From JAKQDH01 sp029558835 (GTDB lineage Bacteria; Planctomycetota; Phycisphaerae; UBA1845), in assembly GCA_035356615.1 (NCBI GenBank), contig DAOQSN010000015.1, positions 40,040-104,039 of the forward strand: 64,000 bases of DNA, read 5' to 3'. Position numbers and translations under genes: made by a program. Shown piece by piece: positions 43,418 through 53,000 of this stretch; position 1 is the stretch's first letter, and each line of letters starts with the position of its first letter. Below the pieces are notes generated by a model. The model made no database searches, was not told the origin of the DNA, and saw only the letters and a list, made by a program, of their open reading frames with translations.

Positions 43418-45094
43418 ATGGAGAGCTTGTCAGATTCCGCGCCGGGGGTGGGCCCCGGGGGCGTTGAGCAGGGAACGCGACCCGCAGAGGACGACCGGTC
43501 GGCGTATGCGACGAGCCGAACGCGAGCAGTGCTGGAGCGCATCCCCGGGCTGCTCACGCTGCTCGTACTCGTGGGTCTGGGTTACTGGGGACATCACCAC
43601 AACTGGCGGCTGCCGGCGTTCGGGCAGTTCTTCGGGCACCCCGGCACCGAGCACGACGAGGACTGGTGTGCCGAACATGGGGTGCCCGAATCGAAGTGCA
43701 TTCGCTGCCGCCCCGCGCTTGTGGGCGCGGACCCGGCTGACTGGTGCAGCGAGCACGGCGTGCCCGAGTCAAACTGCACGATCTGCCGGCCGGGGTTGAT
43801 CGCTGGAGGCGAGCCGGCGGCGGCAGGGCGGGCGACGAAAGCGGCGGACGGCGACTGCGGCGGGGAGGACCACGACCACGAAGCCCACGCGCATGCCTCT
43901 CGGTCCACGTCACCGCTGTCGTCTGCCGTGGGGAAGGACCCGGCCACCTGCCAGACGCACGCGCAGTACGTGCAGTTGGCGTCCGTAGCGACGCTGGAGA
44001 AGGCGGGCGTGCGGTTGGCCCCGGTGAGCCGGCGGCCCATGCGCGAAGTGCTGGAGGCCAATGCCGAGGTTGACTACGACCGCACGCGTCTCGCGCAGGT
44101 CGCGTCCCGAGCGGCGGGCGTCGTGTACCGGGTGGAGAAGGAGGTGGGACAGCGGGTGCGCCAGGGCGAGTTGCTGGCGCTGATCGACGCGGCGGAGGTG
44201 GGGAAGCTGAAGGCGGAGTTGTTGCAGTCAGCCGCCCGCCGCCAGATGCGCATGCAGAGCCTGGAACGTGCCCGACGCCTGCACGCCAGCAGGATCGGCA
44301 CGGACGCGGACTTGCAGGAGGCCGAGGTCGCGCTGCGCGAGGCGGAAGTCGACGCGTTCGTCACACGCCAGGCGCTTGTCAACCTGGGCTTCATCCTGCC
44401 GCCGGACCCGGCCGACGGGGCTCTCGATCCGCAGACGCTGCTGTACCTGGGGCTGCCCGAGACACTGCGCACCGAGTGGGCAGCGGGCGCGACGAGCGCC
44501 AACCTGCTGCCCCTCCAGGCTCCGTTGGACGGCGAGGTCGTCCGGCGGGAGGCCGTTGCGGGTGAACTCGCGGACCCCACCCGCACGCTGTTTGTGATCG
44601 CGGACGTCAGCGGCATGTGGTTGATGATCGACCTGCCACAGGCCCAGGCGGCACGCGTGGCGCTGGGACAACCCGTGCGCTTTGTTCCCGACGGCGCCGC
44701 CGAACTGGAGGCAAGCGGCGCCGTGTCCTGGATCAGCACGGCCGTGGACCGCCAGACGCGGACGGTAAAGGTACGTGCCCGCGTGGACAACCCCGCCGGC
44801 CGGCTGCGGGCGGGGATGTTCGGCCGGGCGCTCATCACCGTGGGTGAGTCACCGGATGCGATCGTGGTTCCCGACGAGGCGGTGCAGTGGGAGGGCTGCT
44901 GCCACGTCGTCTTCGTGCGCGCCGGCGAGGATATCTTCCGCCCGCGGAAGGTGCAGCCGGGCGCGCGGGGGGATGGTTTCACCGAGGTGCTGGTGGGCGT
45001 GCTGCCGGACGAGATCGTGGCGACCGCGGGCAGTCACGTGCTGAAATCCGAGTTGCTCAAGGGGAACCTGGGGCCCGGCTGCGGCGGCGACTGA
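43418..45094 (+). CDS. heavy-metal efflux periplasmic adaptor (CzcB/CusB type) with tandem Cys motifs
   Basis: This 558-aa membrane-fusion protein has an N-terminal anchor (GLLTLLVLVGLGYWGHHH). A tandem motif WCxEHGVPESxCxxCRP occurs twice at about residues 82-127. A His/Asp-rich linker (GGEDHDHEAHAHA) follows, then the adaptor proper: lipoyl halves (AAGVVYRVEKEVGQRVRQGE; QAPLDGEVVRREAVAGEL), an alpha-hairpin, a beta-barrel (MWLMIDLPQAQAARVALGQ) and a membrane-proximal domain. It links the RND pump at 45278 to the outer-membrane factor at 48484 and could capture metal in the periplasm. The metal (Cu, Ag, Zn, Co, Cd) cannot be told; the Cys/His motifs fit soft or borderline metals. Confidence 0.9.
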   Translation: MESLSDSAPGVGPGGVEQGTRPAEDDRSAYATSRTRAVLERIPGLLTLLVLVGLGYWGHHHNWRLPAFGQFFGHPGTEHDEDWCAEHGVPESKCIRCRPALVGADPADWCSEHGVPESNCTICRPGLIAGGEPAAAGRATKAADGDCGGEDHDHEAHAHASRSTSPLSSAVGKDPATCQTHAQYVQLASVATLEKAGVRLAPVSRRPMREVLEANAEVDYDRTRLAQVASRAAGVVYRVEKEVGQRVRQGELLALIDAAEVGKLKAELLQSAARRQMRMQSLERARRLHASRIGTDADLQEAEVALREAEVDAFVTRQALVNLGFILPPDPADGALDPQTLLYLGLPETLRTEWAAGATSANLLPLQAPLDGEVVRREAVAGELADPTRTLFVIADVSGMWLMIDLPQAQAARVALGQPVRFVPDGAAELEASGAVSWISTAVDRQTRTVKVRARVDNPAGRLRAGMFGRALITVGESPDAIVVPDEAVQWEGCCHVVFVRAGEDIFRPRKVQPGARGDGFTEVLVGVLPDEIVATAGSHVLKSELLKGNLGPGCGGD

Positions 45095-45277
45095 CCAACC
45101 GTGCGCGCGGCGGCGCCGATCCGCACCGCGACCGCAAGGGAGCGGATGACCCGCGACGCCGCCGTTGCACATTCGCGCACGGTCACGTAGCGCGGCCCCG
45201 CGCGGGCCGAAGCCTGCGGCTCGATGGCGTTGGCGAATCTCGCACGGTCATACACGGCCATTCGGGAAGGAGCGCTT

Positions 45278-48200
45278 ATGCTGCTCAACTGGATTATCGA
45301 CTGGGTGCTGCATCACCGCGGGCTCGTGTTAAGTCTGGCGGTGGCGCTGGTCGTGGCGGCGGGCATACTGGTGGGGCACCTCAACATCGACGCCTTCCCC
45401 GACACGACGCCCGTGCAGGTGCAGGTCAACACGACCGCCCCGGCCTTGGGACCGGAAGAAGTGGAACGTCAGATCACGCTGCCGATCGAGCAGGTACTGG
45501 GCGGTCTGCCTGACCTCCTCAACGTGCGGTCCATCTCGAAAGCCGGTCTGTCGCAGGTGGTGGCCACCTTTGCCGACCATGTAGACGTGTACTTCGCCCG
45601 CCGGCTGGTGAGCGAGCGACTCGATACGGTACCGTTGCCGGCGGAAATCGGTCGGCCCGAACTGGGACCGGTCTCGAGCGGGCTCGGCGAGGTGTTTCAC
45701 TATGTAGTGACTTCGCCGACCCGGGACCTGACTGAGCTGCGCACGCTCCAGGACTGGGTCATCGCCCCGGCCCTGCGAACGGTCCCCGGCGTGGCGGAAG
45801 TTAATAGTTGGGGCGGATACAAGAAGCAGTACGAAGTGCGGATTGACCCGGCCCGGCTCATCTCCTACGGACTGACGTTCGACGAGGTGACCGACGCCAT
45901 CCGTGCCAACAACCTCAACGCCGGTGGCGGCAGCCTCTCCGCCGCCGGCGGAATGCTGCTGGTGCAGGGATTGGGGCGGGTGGCTACCCTCGACCACATC
46001 GGGGGCATCGTCATCAGGGCAACCGACGGCGTGCCCGTTTGCGTGCGTGACGTGGCCGAGGTGGCCGTGGGGCACGAGCTGCGGCACGGCGCGGTCACCT
46101 ACAGCGGGAACGGGGAGGCGGTGCTGGGGCTGGGCTTCACGCTCATCGGCCAGAACACCCACGAGGTGACCGCACGCCTCAAGACGCGACTCGACGAGAT
46201 CAAGGATCACCTGCCGCCCGAGGTGCGGGCGGAGGTCGTCTATGACCGCACCGAACTGGTCGACCACGTCCTGGAGACCGTGCGCAACAACCTGTTCGAG
46301 GGCGGGCTGTTGGTCGTGGCGGTGCTGTTTCTCTTCCTCGGCAACCTGCGGGCCGGTCTGATCGTGGCTTTGGCGATTCCGCTATCGCTGCTGTTCGCCT
46401 TCTCGGGCATGCTGCGGTTCGGCATCGCCGCCAGCCTGATGAGCCTGGGGGCCCTGGACTTCGGACTGGTGGTGGACAGCGCGGTCATCCAGGTGGAGAA
46501 CGCCACCCGGCACCTGTCGCACCGGCGCGGCGACGGGGATCGCCTGGCCGTCGTCCGCGACGCCGTGCTGGAGGTCCGCAAGCCGACCCTGTTCGGCGAA
46601 CTCATCATCGTGCTGGTGTACGTGCCGATCCTGGTGCTGGAGGGCATCGAGGGCAGGCTGTTCAAGCCGATGGCGCTGACGGTGATCTTCGCCCTGACGG
46701 GCTCGTTGTTGCTGTCGCTGACGGTGATGCCGGCCCTGGCGTCGCTGGTGCTGCCGCGCACGCTGCGCGAGCGGGAGCCGCTGCTGGTGCAGGCGGCACG
46801 CTGGGCGTACCGCCCCATCCTGCGCGGCGTCATGCGATTTCGCTGGACGATGATCGGGCTGGCGCTAGCGGGGCTGGGGGCGACCGCGCTGGTCGCCCGC
46901 GGCCTGGGTTCGGAGTTCATCCCCCGTCTGTCGGAGGAGGCGTTGGTGGTCACGGTGGCACGCCTGGCCGGCACCGACCTGTCGGAGTCGATCCGCTACA
47001 ACACGCAGATGGAAAAGGCGCTGCTGGCCGCGTTCCCGCATGAGGTTCGCCACGTGTGGAGCCGCATCGGCACGGCCGAGGTCGCCACCGACCCGATGGG
47101 CGTCGAACTGTCCGACGTCTTCATCGCGCTGCATCCCCGCGCCCGCTGGCAGCGATGCCGGACCCAGACGGAACTGGCCGCGCTCATCCACCGGGAACTG
47201 CGCGATCTGCCCGGCCAGCGAATCGCCCTCAGTCAGCCGGTGGAGATGCGTTTGAATGAGATGATCGCCGGCGCCCGCGGCGACGTGGTGGCCAAGCTGT
47301 ACGGCGACGACTTCGACGTCCTGGTGCAAAAGGCGAATGAAGTGGCGGCCGTGCTTGGGTCGATCGAAGGCGCGGCCGACTTGACCATCGAGCAACTCAT
47401 CGGGCTGCCGGTGTTGCAGGTCCGCGTGAACCGGGCGGCCCTGGCTCGTTACGGTATTCCGGCACGGGTCGTCATGGGCGTCATCGAGGCCATCGGGGGC
47501 ACGCCGCTGGGTGACGTGATCGAAGGGCAACTGCGGTTTCCGCTGGTAGCACGCCTGCCGGAACAGGCACGCCGGGACCCCACGGCGCTGGCGGGCCTGA
47601 TGGTGGCGGGCCCCGCCGGGGAGCACGTATCCCTGGGGCAGCTTGCCGCGTTTGAGCAGGTCGAGGGGCCGGCGACGATCACCCGCGAATGGGGTCAACG
47701 CCGACTGCCCATCCAGGTGAACGTACGCGGGCGGGACATGGGCAGCTTCGTGGCGGAGGCGCAGCGGCGCGTGGCCGAGAGGGTGGAACTACCGCCGGGA
47801 CGCTACCGGCTCGAATGGGGCGGCCAGTTCGAGCATCTGGAACGCGCACGGACGCGCCTCATGCTGGTGGTACCGCTGGTGCTGCTCACCATTTTCGGGC
47901 TGCTGTACGTCACCTACCATCGGCTCGCCGATGCGCTGCGGGTGTTCCTGGGCGTGCCCTTTGCCGTGGTCGGCGGGGTCTTCGCACTGTGGGTGCGCGG
48001 GATGCCGTTCTCCATTTCCGCAGCCGTGGGGTTCATCGCCCTGTCGGGCGTGGCCGTGCTGGGAGAGATGGTGCTGGTCTCCTCGATCCGGCAGGGGCGG
48101 GACCGGGGACTGGGCTTGGCGGAGGCCGTGGAGGCGGCGGCCCTGGCCCGGCTGCGCCCCGTGTTGATGACCGCGCTGGTGGCGGCGTTGGGGTTCGTCC

Positions 48201-48487
48201 CGATGGCGCTCAGCACGGGCGTCGGCGCGGAGGTGCAGCGGCCGCTGGCGACGGTCGTGATCGGCGGGGTGTTCACGAGCACGCTGCTGACCCTGCTGGT
48301 GTTGCCGGCCGTCTACGTCGCGTTCGCACGCCGGGCTGAGCTGACGGCACCCACGACGGTGCCGGCGGCACCCCGGCGGCAGATGGCAGAGTTGGTCTGC
48401 CCGGGGCAGGCGGCGCCGGTACCGGTGGAGTGGACACCGGCCGGTCGGACAAGCGTCGTGGGTAACTTGGCGGAGAACAAGTCGTGA
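45278..48487 (+). CDS. heavy-metal efflux RND pump (CzcA/CusA type)
   Basis: This 1,069-aa proton-driven inner-membrane exporter has the HME-RND start region (NIDAFPDTTPVQVQV). The proton-relay helix is intact: Asp394, Asp400 and Glu407 in LDFGLVVDSAVIQVEN, with the same spacing as Asp402/Asp408/Glu415 of CzcA. The 12-helix, two-periplasmic-loop design is evident. ATG 45278 has GGAAGGAG upstream; an in-frame start at 45224 is less likely. The stop overlaps the next gene's GTG by 4 nt. Confidence 0.94.
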   Translation: MLLNWIIDWVLHHRGLVLSLAVALVVAAGILVGHLNIDAFPDTTPVQVQVNTTAPALGPEEVERQITLPIEQVLGGLPDLLNVRSISKAGLSQVVATFADHVDVYFARRLVSERLDTVPLPAEIGRPELGPVSSGLGEVFHYVVTSPTRDLTELRTLQDWVIAPALRTVPGVAEVNSWGGYKKQYEVRIDPARLISYGLTFDEVTDAIRANNLNAGGGSLSAAGGMLLVQGLGRVATLDHIGGIVIRATDGVPVCVRDVAEVAVGHELRHGAVTYSGNGEAVLGLGFTLIGQNTHEVTARLKTRLDEIKDHLPPEVRAEVVYDRTELVDHVLETVRNNLFEGGLLVVAVLFLFLGNLRAGLIVALAIPLSLLFAFSGMLRFGIAASLMSLGALDFGLVVDSAVIQVENATRHLSHRRGDGDRLAVVRDAVLEVRKPTLFGELIIVLVYVPILVLEGIEGRLFKPMALTVIFALTGSLLLSLTVMPALASLVLPRTLREREPLLVQAARWAYRPILRGVMRFRWTMIGLALAGLGATALVARGLGSEFIPRLSEEALVVTVARLAGTDLSESIRYNTQMEKALLAAFPHEVRHVWSRIGTAEVATDPMGVELSDVFIALHPRARWQRCRTQTELAALIHRELRDLPGQRIALSQPVEMRLNEMIAGARGDVVAKLYGDDFDVLVQKANEVAAVLGSIEGAADLTIEQLIGLPVLQVRVNRAALARYGIPARVVMGVIEAIGGTPLGDVIEGQLRFPLVARLPEQARRDPTALAGLMVAGPAGEHVSLGQLAAFEQVEGPATITREWGQRRLPIQVNVRGRDMGSFVAEAQRRVAERVELPPGRYRLEWGGQFEHLERARTRLMLVVPLVLLTIFGLLYVTYHRLADALRVFLGVPFAVVGGVFALWVRGMPFSISAAVGFIALSGVAVLGEMVLVSSIRQGRDRGLGLAEAVEAAALARLRPVLMTALVAALGFVPMALSTGVGAEVQRPLATVVIGGVFTSTLLTLLVLPAVYVAFARRAELTAPTTVPAAPRRQMAELVCPGQAAPVPVEWTPAGRTSVVGNLAENKS

Positions 48488-49980
48488 GCCGCGCAGCTCG
48501 ATTGTCCTTACGTGCAGTGACGCTGACAGCCGTTGGTGTTGCCGCGGGTTGTGCCACGGTCAACGTCCGCCCTGACATGGAACGCGTGGCGCAGGAGGTC
48601 GAGGCGGGCGCGGGGCAACGCCCGACCTTCCGCACGCCGCCCGACGGGCAGACCTGTGCCACGCACGTGGCGGAGTTGCTGGAGGGTGGCCTCACCGCGG
48701 ACGAGGCCGTGCAGGTCGCCCTGCTCAACAACCCGCGCTTGCAGGCCGCCTTCCAGGAGATCGGCGTCGCCCGCGCCGACGTGGTCCAGTCGCAACTCTG
48801 GCGGAACCCGACGCTGGCGCTGGGGTTCCGCTTTCCCGACGGCGGCGGGCTGGCGAACTTCGAGGCCGGCCTCGCCCAGAGCATCAGCGAAATCTGGTTG
48901 CTCCCGCCCCGGCGGAGAGCGGCCCAGCGGGAACTGGACCGGGCGGTGCTCGAAGTAGCCCGCCAGGCTGGCGCGATAGCGCTGGACACCCGGGCCGCCT
49001 ACTTCGCGGTATTGCATGCGGAGCGCGATGCCGAGCTTGCCCGCCAGAACGTCGCCCTTACGCAAGAGCTGCTCGAGCTGACGCAGGCCCGGCAGCAGGC
49101 GGGGGCGGGCGGCGCGCTGGACGTGAATCTGTCGCGCGGGCAGCACGTGGAGGCCGAGCTGGCGGTCCGTCAGGCTGATCTCGAAGTCGGGCGCCGACGC
49201 GCGGAGCTGGCGCGACTGCTCGGGTTGACGTTGCCGCCGGGGACGGTGGTCCTGGCAGAGACGCTGCGTGCGCCGGAGGGTCTGACGGTTACGTTCGAGG
49301 CGGCGCTGGCGGCCGCACGTGAAAGTCGGCTGGACTTGCGCGCTGCCGCGCACGTCGTGGCGGCGGCCGCGGACCACTTGGTGGCCGAGCAGCGCAGTCT
49401 GTTCCGTTCGGTCGACGTGGGTGTGGCCCTGGAGCGCGAGGAGCGGCGGTCCCGTGGGGACCGGGACCTGCTGGCCGACGCGTTCTGGGCCTCGGCCGAC
49501 GCCGGTGCCCCCACGCTGCCCTCGTTGCGCCCCCGCGAACGGGAGGCCAGTGGTGTTACCCTGGGACCAACCGTAGTTCTCGAACTGCCGATCTTCGATC
49601 AGAACCAGGCTCAGATTGCCCGAGCCCGCAGCCAGTATGAACAGGCGCTGTGGCTGCAACAGGCCCTGGAGGTGGAGGTGGCCCAGGACGTGCATGCAGC
49701 GGTCCAGCGTCTGCTCACGACGGCGGAGCGCGTGCGGATGTATCGGGAAGACCTGCTCACCGTGCAAGACGAGAACCTGGAACTGGCGCGCGCGGCTTAC
49801 CAGGCCGGCGCCGCCACGTTCCTGGCCCTGCTGGAGGCACGACGCTCCGCCCTGACCGCCAGCGCCGGATACAGCGCCGCGCTCTATGAGGCTGCGGTAG
49901 CGCGGGTGGACCTCGAGCGCGCCATCGGCCGCCCGATCACGAGCCTGGCGGCGCCCCTCGCGTCACCGCCGGCGCCGTGA
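48484..49980 (+). CDS. TolC-family outer-membrane factor lipoprotein (CzcC/CusC type)
   Basis: This 498-aa outer-membrane channel of the metal pump has a signal peptide ending in the lipobox VAAGC (Cys about 23), fitting a lipid-anchored OEP as in CusC. Two homologous OEP repeats follow, with long Ala/Leu/Gln-rich helices (VALLNNPRLQAAFQEIGVAR; AAYQAGAATFLALLEARRSA). The GTG start overlaps the pump stop (GTGA), so the two are translationally coupled. Completes the adaptor-pump-channel set. Confidence 0.92.
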   Translation: MSRAARLSLRAVTLTAVGVAAGCATVNVRPDMERVAQEVEAGAGQRPTFRTPPDGQTCATHVAELLEGGLTADEAVQVALLNNPRLQAAFQEIGVARADVVQSQLWRNPTLALGFRFPDGGGLANFEAGLAQSISEIWLLPPRRRAAQRELDRAVLEVARQAGAIALDTRAAYFAVLHAERDAELARQNVALTQELLELTQARQQAGAGGALDVNLSRGQHVEAELAVRQADLEVGRRRAELARLLGLTLPPGTVVLAETLRAPEGLTVTFEAALAAARESRLDLRAAAHVVAAAADHLVAEQRSLFRSVDVGVALEREERRSRGDRDLLADAFWASADAGAPTLPSLRPREREASGVTLGPTVVLELPIFDQNQAQIARARSQYEQALWLQQALEVEVAQDVHAAVQRLLTTAERVRMYREDLLTVQDENLELARAAYQAGAATFLALLEARRSALTASAGYSAALYEAAVARVDLERAIGRPITSLAAPLASPPAP

Positions 49981-50002
49981 TGCCCCGCGGCAACGCAGCC
50001 CG

Positions 50003-53000
50003 CTACTCAGCCTCCGGCAATACATAGCGGGCAAGTTCGGCCGGCGCGTGCTGCCGCGCGTCAAACGCACGCAGGCGGAAACGATAGGAGTACGGCGCCG
50101 CCTGGATCCGGTACTCCTCGTGCGGCTGGGCGCCCCAACTGTCGTCGCCGCCGACGCCCATCTGCTTCAGGTCGAGATTAAGAGTTACCGCATGGCGCCG
50201 CGGGATTTCGTAGGGATGTTTCGGACCTTCCAGATCATCGGTGCCGAACGGCAGCGCGTTGACGCTCAGCAGCGGCATGCCGACCGCCAGCAGCCCCACC
50301 CCGTCCTTGTCCGTCAGGGCCACCCAGCGCACATCGACCTTGTTGCCGCTCTCGCCCGGTTCGCTGTAATCCACATAGTACTGTTCCGCCACCGACCCGC
50401 GGTAGCGTCCCACACGTGCATCAGCCCGGTCGCAATAGGTCTCGTGCGGGCCGCGGCCGAACCACTCGATCGTATCGAACATCAGAGGTAACGCCATCTG
50501 CATCCCGAAGCGCGGCAGCTCCGGCAGGTCTCCCCCGCCCGGTTGGAAACTGCCTTCCACGACCAGATCACCGGTGCCGAAGAACGTGTACGTCATTTGA
50601 TACGTCGATTGAACGCTGGGCAGTTCCGCCTCGACCCGAACGATGACCCGCTGCGGCGTCGGCGTTTCCACGGTCGTGCCGCGCACCCGCCCGTCGCGTC
50701 CCGCGTGGCGCCAGACGCCCAGGCGGCGTGGCATGTCGTTGCCCCGATCGTTGTCGGTCGGCGCCCGCCAGAAGTGCGGCCGCAGCGGCCGCTCGATCAA
50801 CTCCACGTCGCCGCGGCGCCAGGAAATCAGCAGTCCGGAGTCCTTGTTCACCACCCACTGCGTGTCGCCCGCGGCAATCCGGACCTCCGCTCCGGTGCCC
50901 TCGACCGTCAGCGCCGGCATGGTCTCCACGGGCAGAGTCGGCGCGGGAACGGTGGCGGGCAACTTGAACTGCGCCCAGGCAACCTCGTAACCGTTCTGGG
51001 CCCAGAGCGTATCGCGCCTGAGGCGGAAGGAAAGATCGAGGAAGTACTCCACGCCCGGCTGCGCATCGATCGGCGCGAGCGGGACGCTCACCGTGCGTCT
51101 TTCGCGCGGCGCGAGCGCGGTGCTCTCCAACGACCCGCTCTGCACGACCTGGTCGTTCGCACTCACCGCCCAGTTGCAACCAACGGCGTCCTCATAGTTC
51201 GTGAAGTCGTATAGGTTCGCGATCTCGACCTCACCCCTGGCGAGGTCAACGGGCCGGACCTGAATGTACTGATATACCTTCTTCACCTCGTACAGGGCCG
51301 GATGCAGGCGGCGGTCGGGCGACACCAGGCCGTTGCAGCAGAAGTTGTCGTCGCTCGGCGTCCCCGGTGGGCCGAAGTCACCGCCAAAAGCCCAGAAGAA
51401 ACCGTCGCCCGGCGTCGGCCCCGTCCAGGCGCCGCCCTCGCGCACGTCGCGCACGTCCAGCCACAGGACCAGGCCGTCCTCCCGGCGGACGTCCGGATCG
51501 CGCACCTCGTCCTCCGTCAGGCCACGACCATACACGCGGGCCTCGCGGAGCAACGCGTTCGCGCGCCGGCCGGGGTTCTGGGCGTCATGGCCCAGACCCA
51601 GGGCATGCCCGCCGCGCCGGGCTTCGCCGCTGAACGCTCGCGACGCGAACAGCACGCCGTCGACGTAGAGGCGCAGCTCCCGTCCGTCGAACACGCCGGT
51701 CGCGCGGTGCCACTGCTGGTACCAGTCCGGGGGCAGCGGCGCGCTCGCACTCACCCAGCCGCCCGGGGGCCCGGCCGCGTAGATGAAGAACTCCAGGCGG
51801 TCGCCGGTCTGCTTCAGCGAATACTGAGTATCCCCCTTGGCGAGCAACGGCCCGTGCGGCGTCGGGCCCAGCGACTTGACCCACACTTCGACGGACAACG
51901 GGCCCGTCAGATCAAGACTGGAGTCGTCCGGCATGACCACGTAGCCGGCGGGCAGCTCGTCGGCGGCGACGCGGCCCACGAAGCGGCCCTGCAACCTGCG
52001 CGGACTACGGTCCGTGATGACGTACTGCGGCGGCACGGGGCGGCGGAGCCCCTGGTCCACCCAATCCCAGATGAAGCCGCCTTGCAGGTGCTTCTGGCCG
52101 TAGATCAGGTTCCAGTACTCCCACAGGTTGCCCGTGGAGTTGCCCATGGAGTGTGCATACTCACAGAGAACATATGGACGGGTCTGCGGCGCGCTCGCGT
52201 AGCGCGCCAGGTGGTCCGGCGGAGCATACATGGGGCACACGATATCCGTCGCTGGGTCGAGCCCCGCCCGCTCATAGTGCACCGGCCGCGACGGGTCGCG
52301 CTGCCGAATCCAGTTCGAGGTCTCCTGGAAGTTCGCGCCGAAGCCGGCCTCGTTGCCCAGCGACCAGATGATGACCGACGGATGGTTCTTGTCCCGCTCG
52401 ACCATGCGCGTCGTCCGGTCGAGGTGGGCCGGCAGCCAGGCGGCGTCCTTGGCCAGCGACTTATCACCATAGCCCATGCCGTGTGACTCAATGTTCGCTT
52501 CATCAATAAGGTAAATGCCGTATTGGTCGCAGAGGTCATACCACACCGGCTGGTTCGGATAGTGACACGTGCGCACCGCGTTAATGTTGTGCTGCTTCAT
52601 CAGCCGCAGATCCGCGATCATGGACTCGACCGTAATCGCCTGCCCCCGATCCGGATCATGCTCGTGCCGATTCACCCCCTTCAGCAGCACCGCCCGTCCG
52701 TTGACCAGCAGTTCCCCATCCTTGATCTCAACCTGCCGGAAGCCGACGCGGGAGGGGACGACTTCAACCACGGTCCCGTTCGCGTCCTTCAGCGTGACAA
52801 GCAACGAATACAGATACGCCTGCTCGGCCGACCACAGCCGCGGCCGCTCGACGTCAGCGACGAACGCCACGGCCGTGTCGCTGCCCACCGTCGCTTGCAC
52901 CGCCTGCCGCAACGGTCCCACGACCATCCCGCCTGCCGCATCGTGCAGCTCGACCTCGATCTCAGCGGCCTGCGCCTGCTGTCCCAGGTTCCGCAGCGAA

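Noticed and set aside
42266..43557. Possible small gene or long minus-strand gene in the region before the metal-efflux operon
   Set aside because: The open frames include translations of palindromic repeats and overlap the start of the adaptor gene; none has a start signal.
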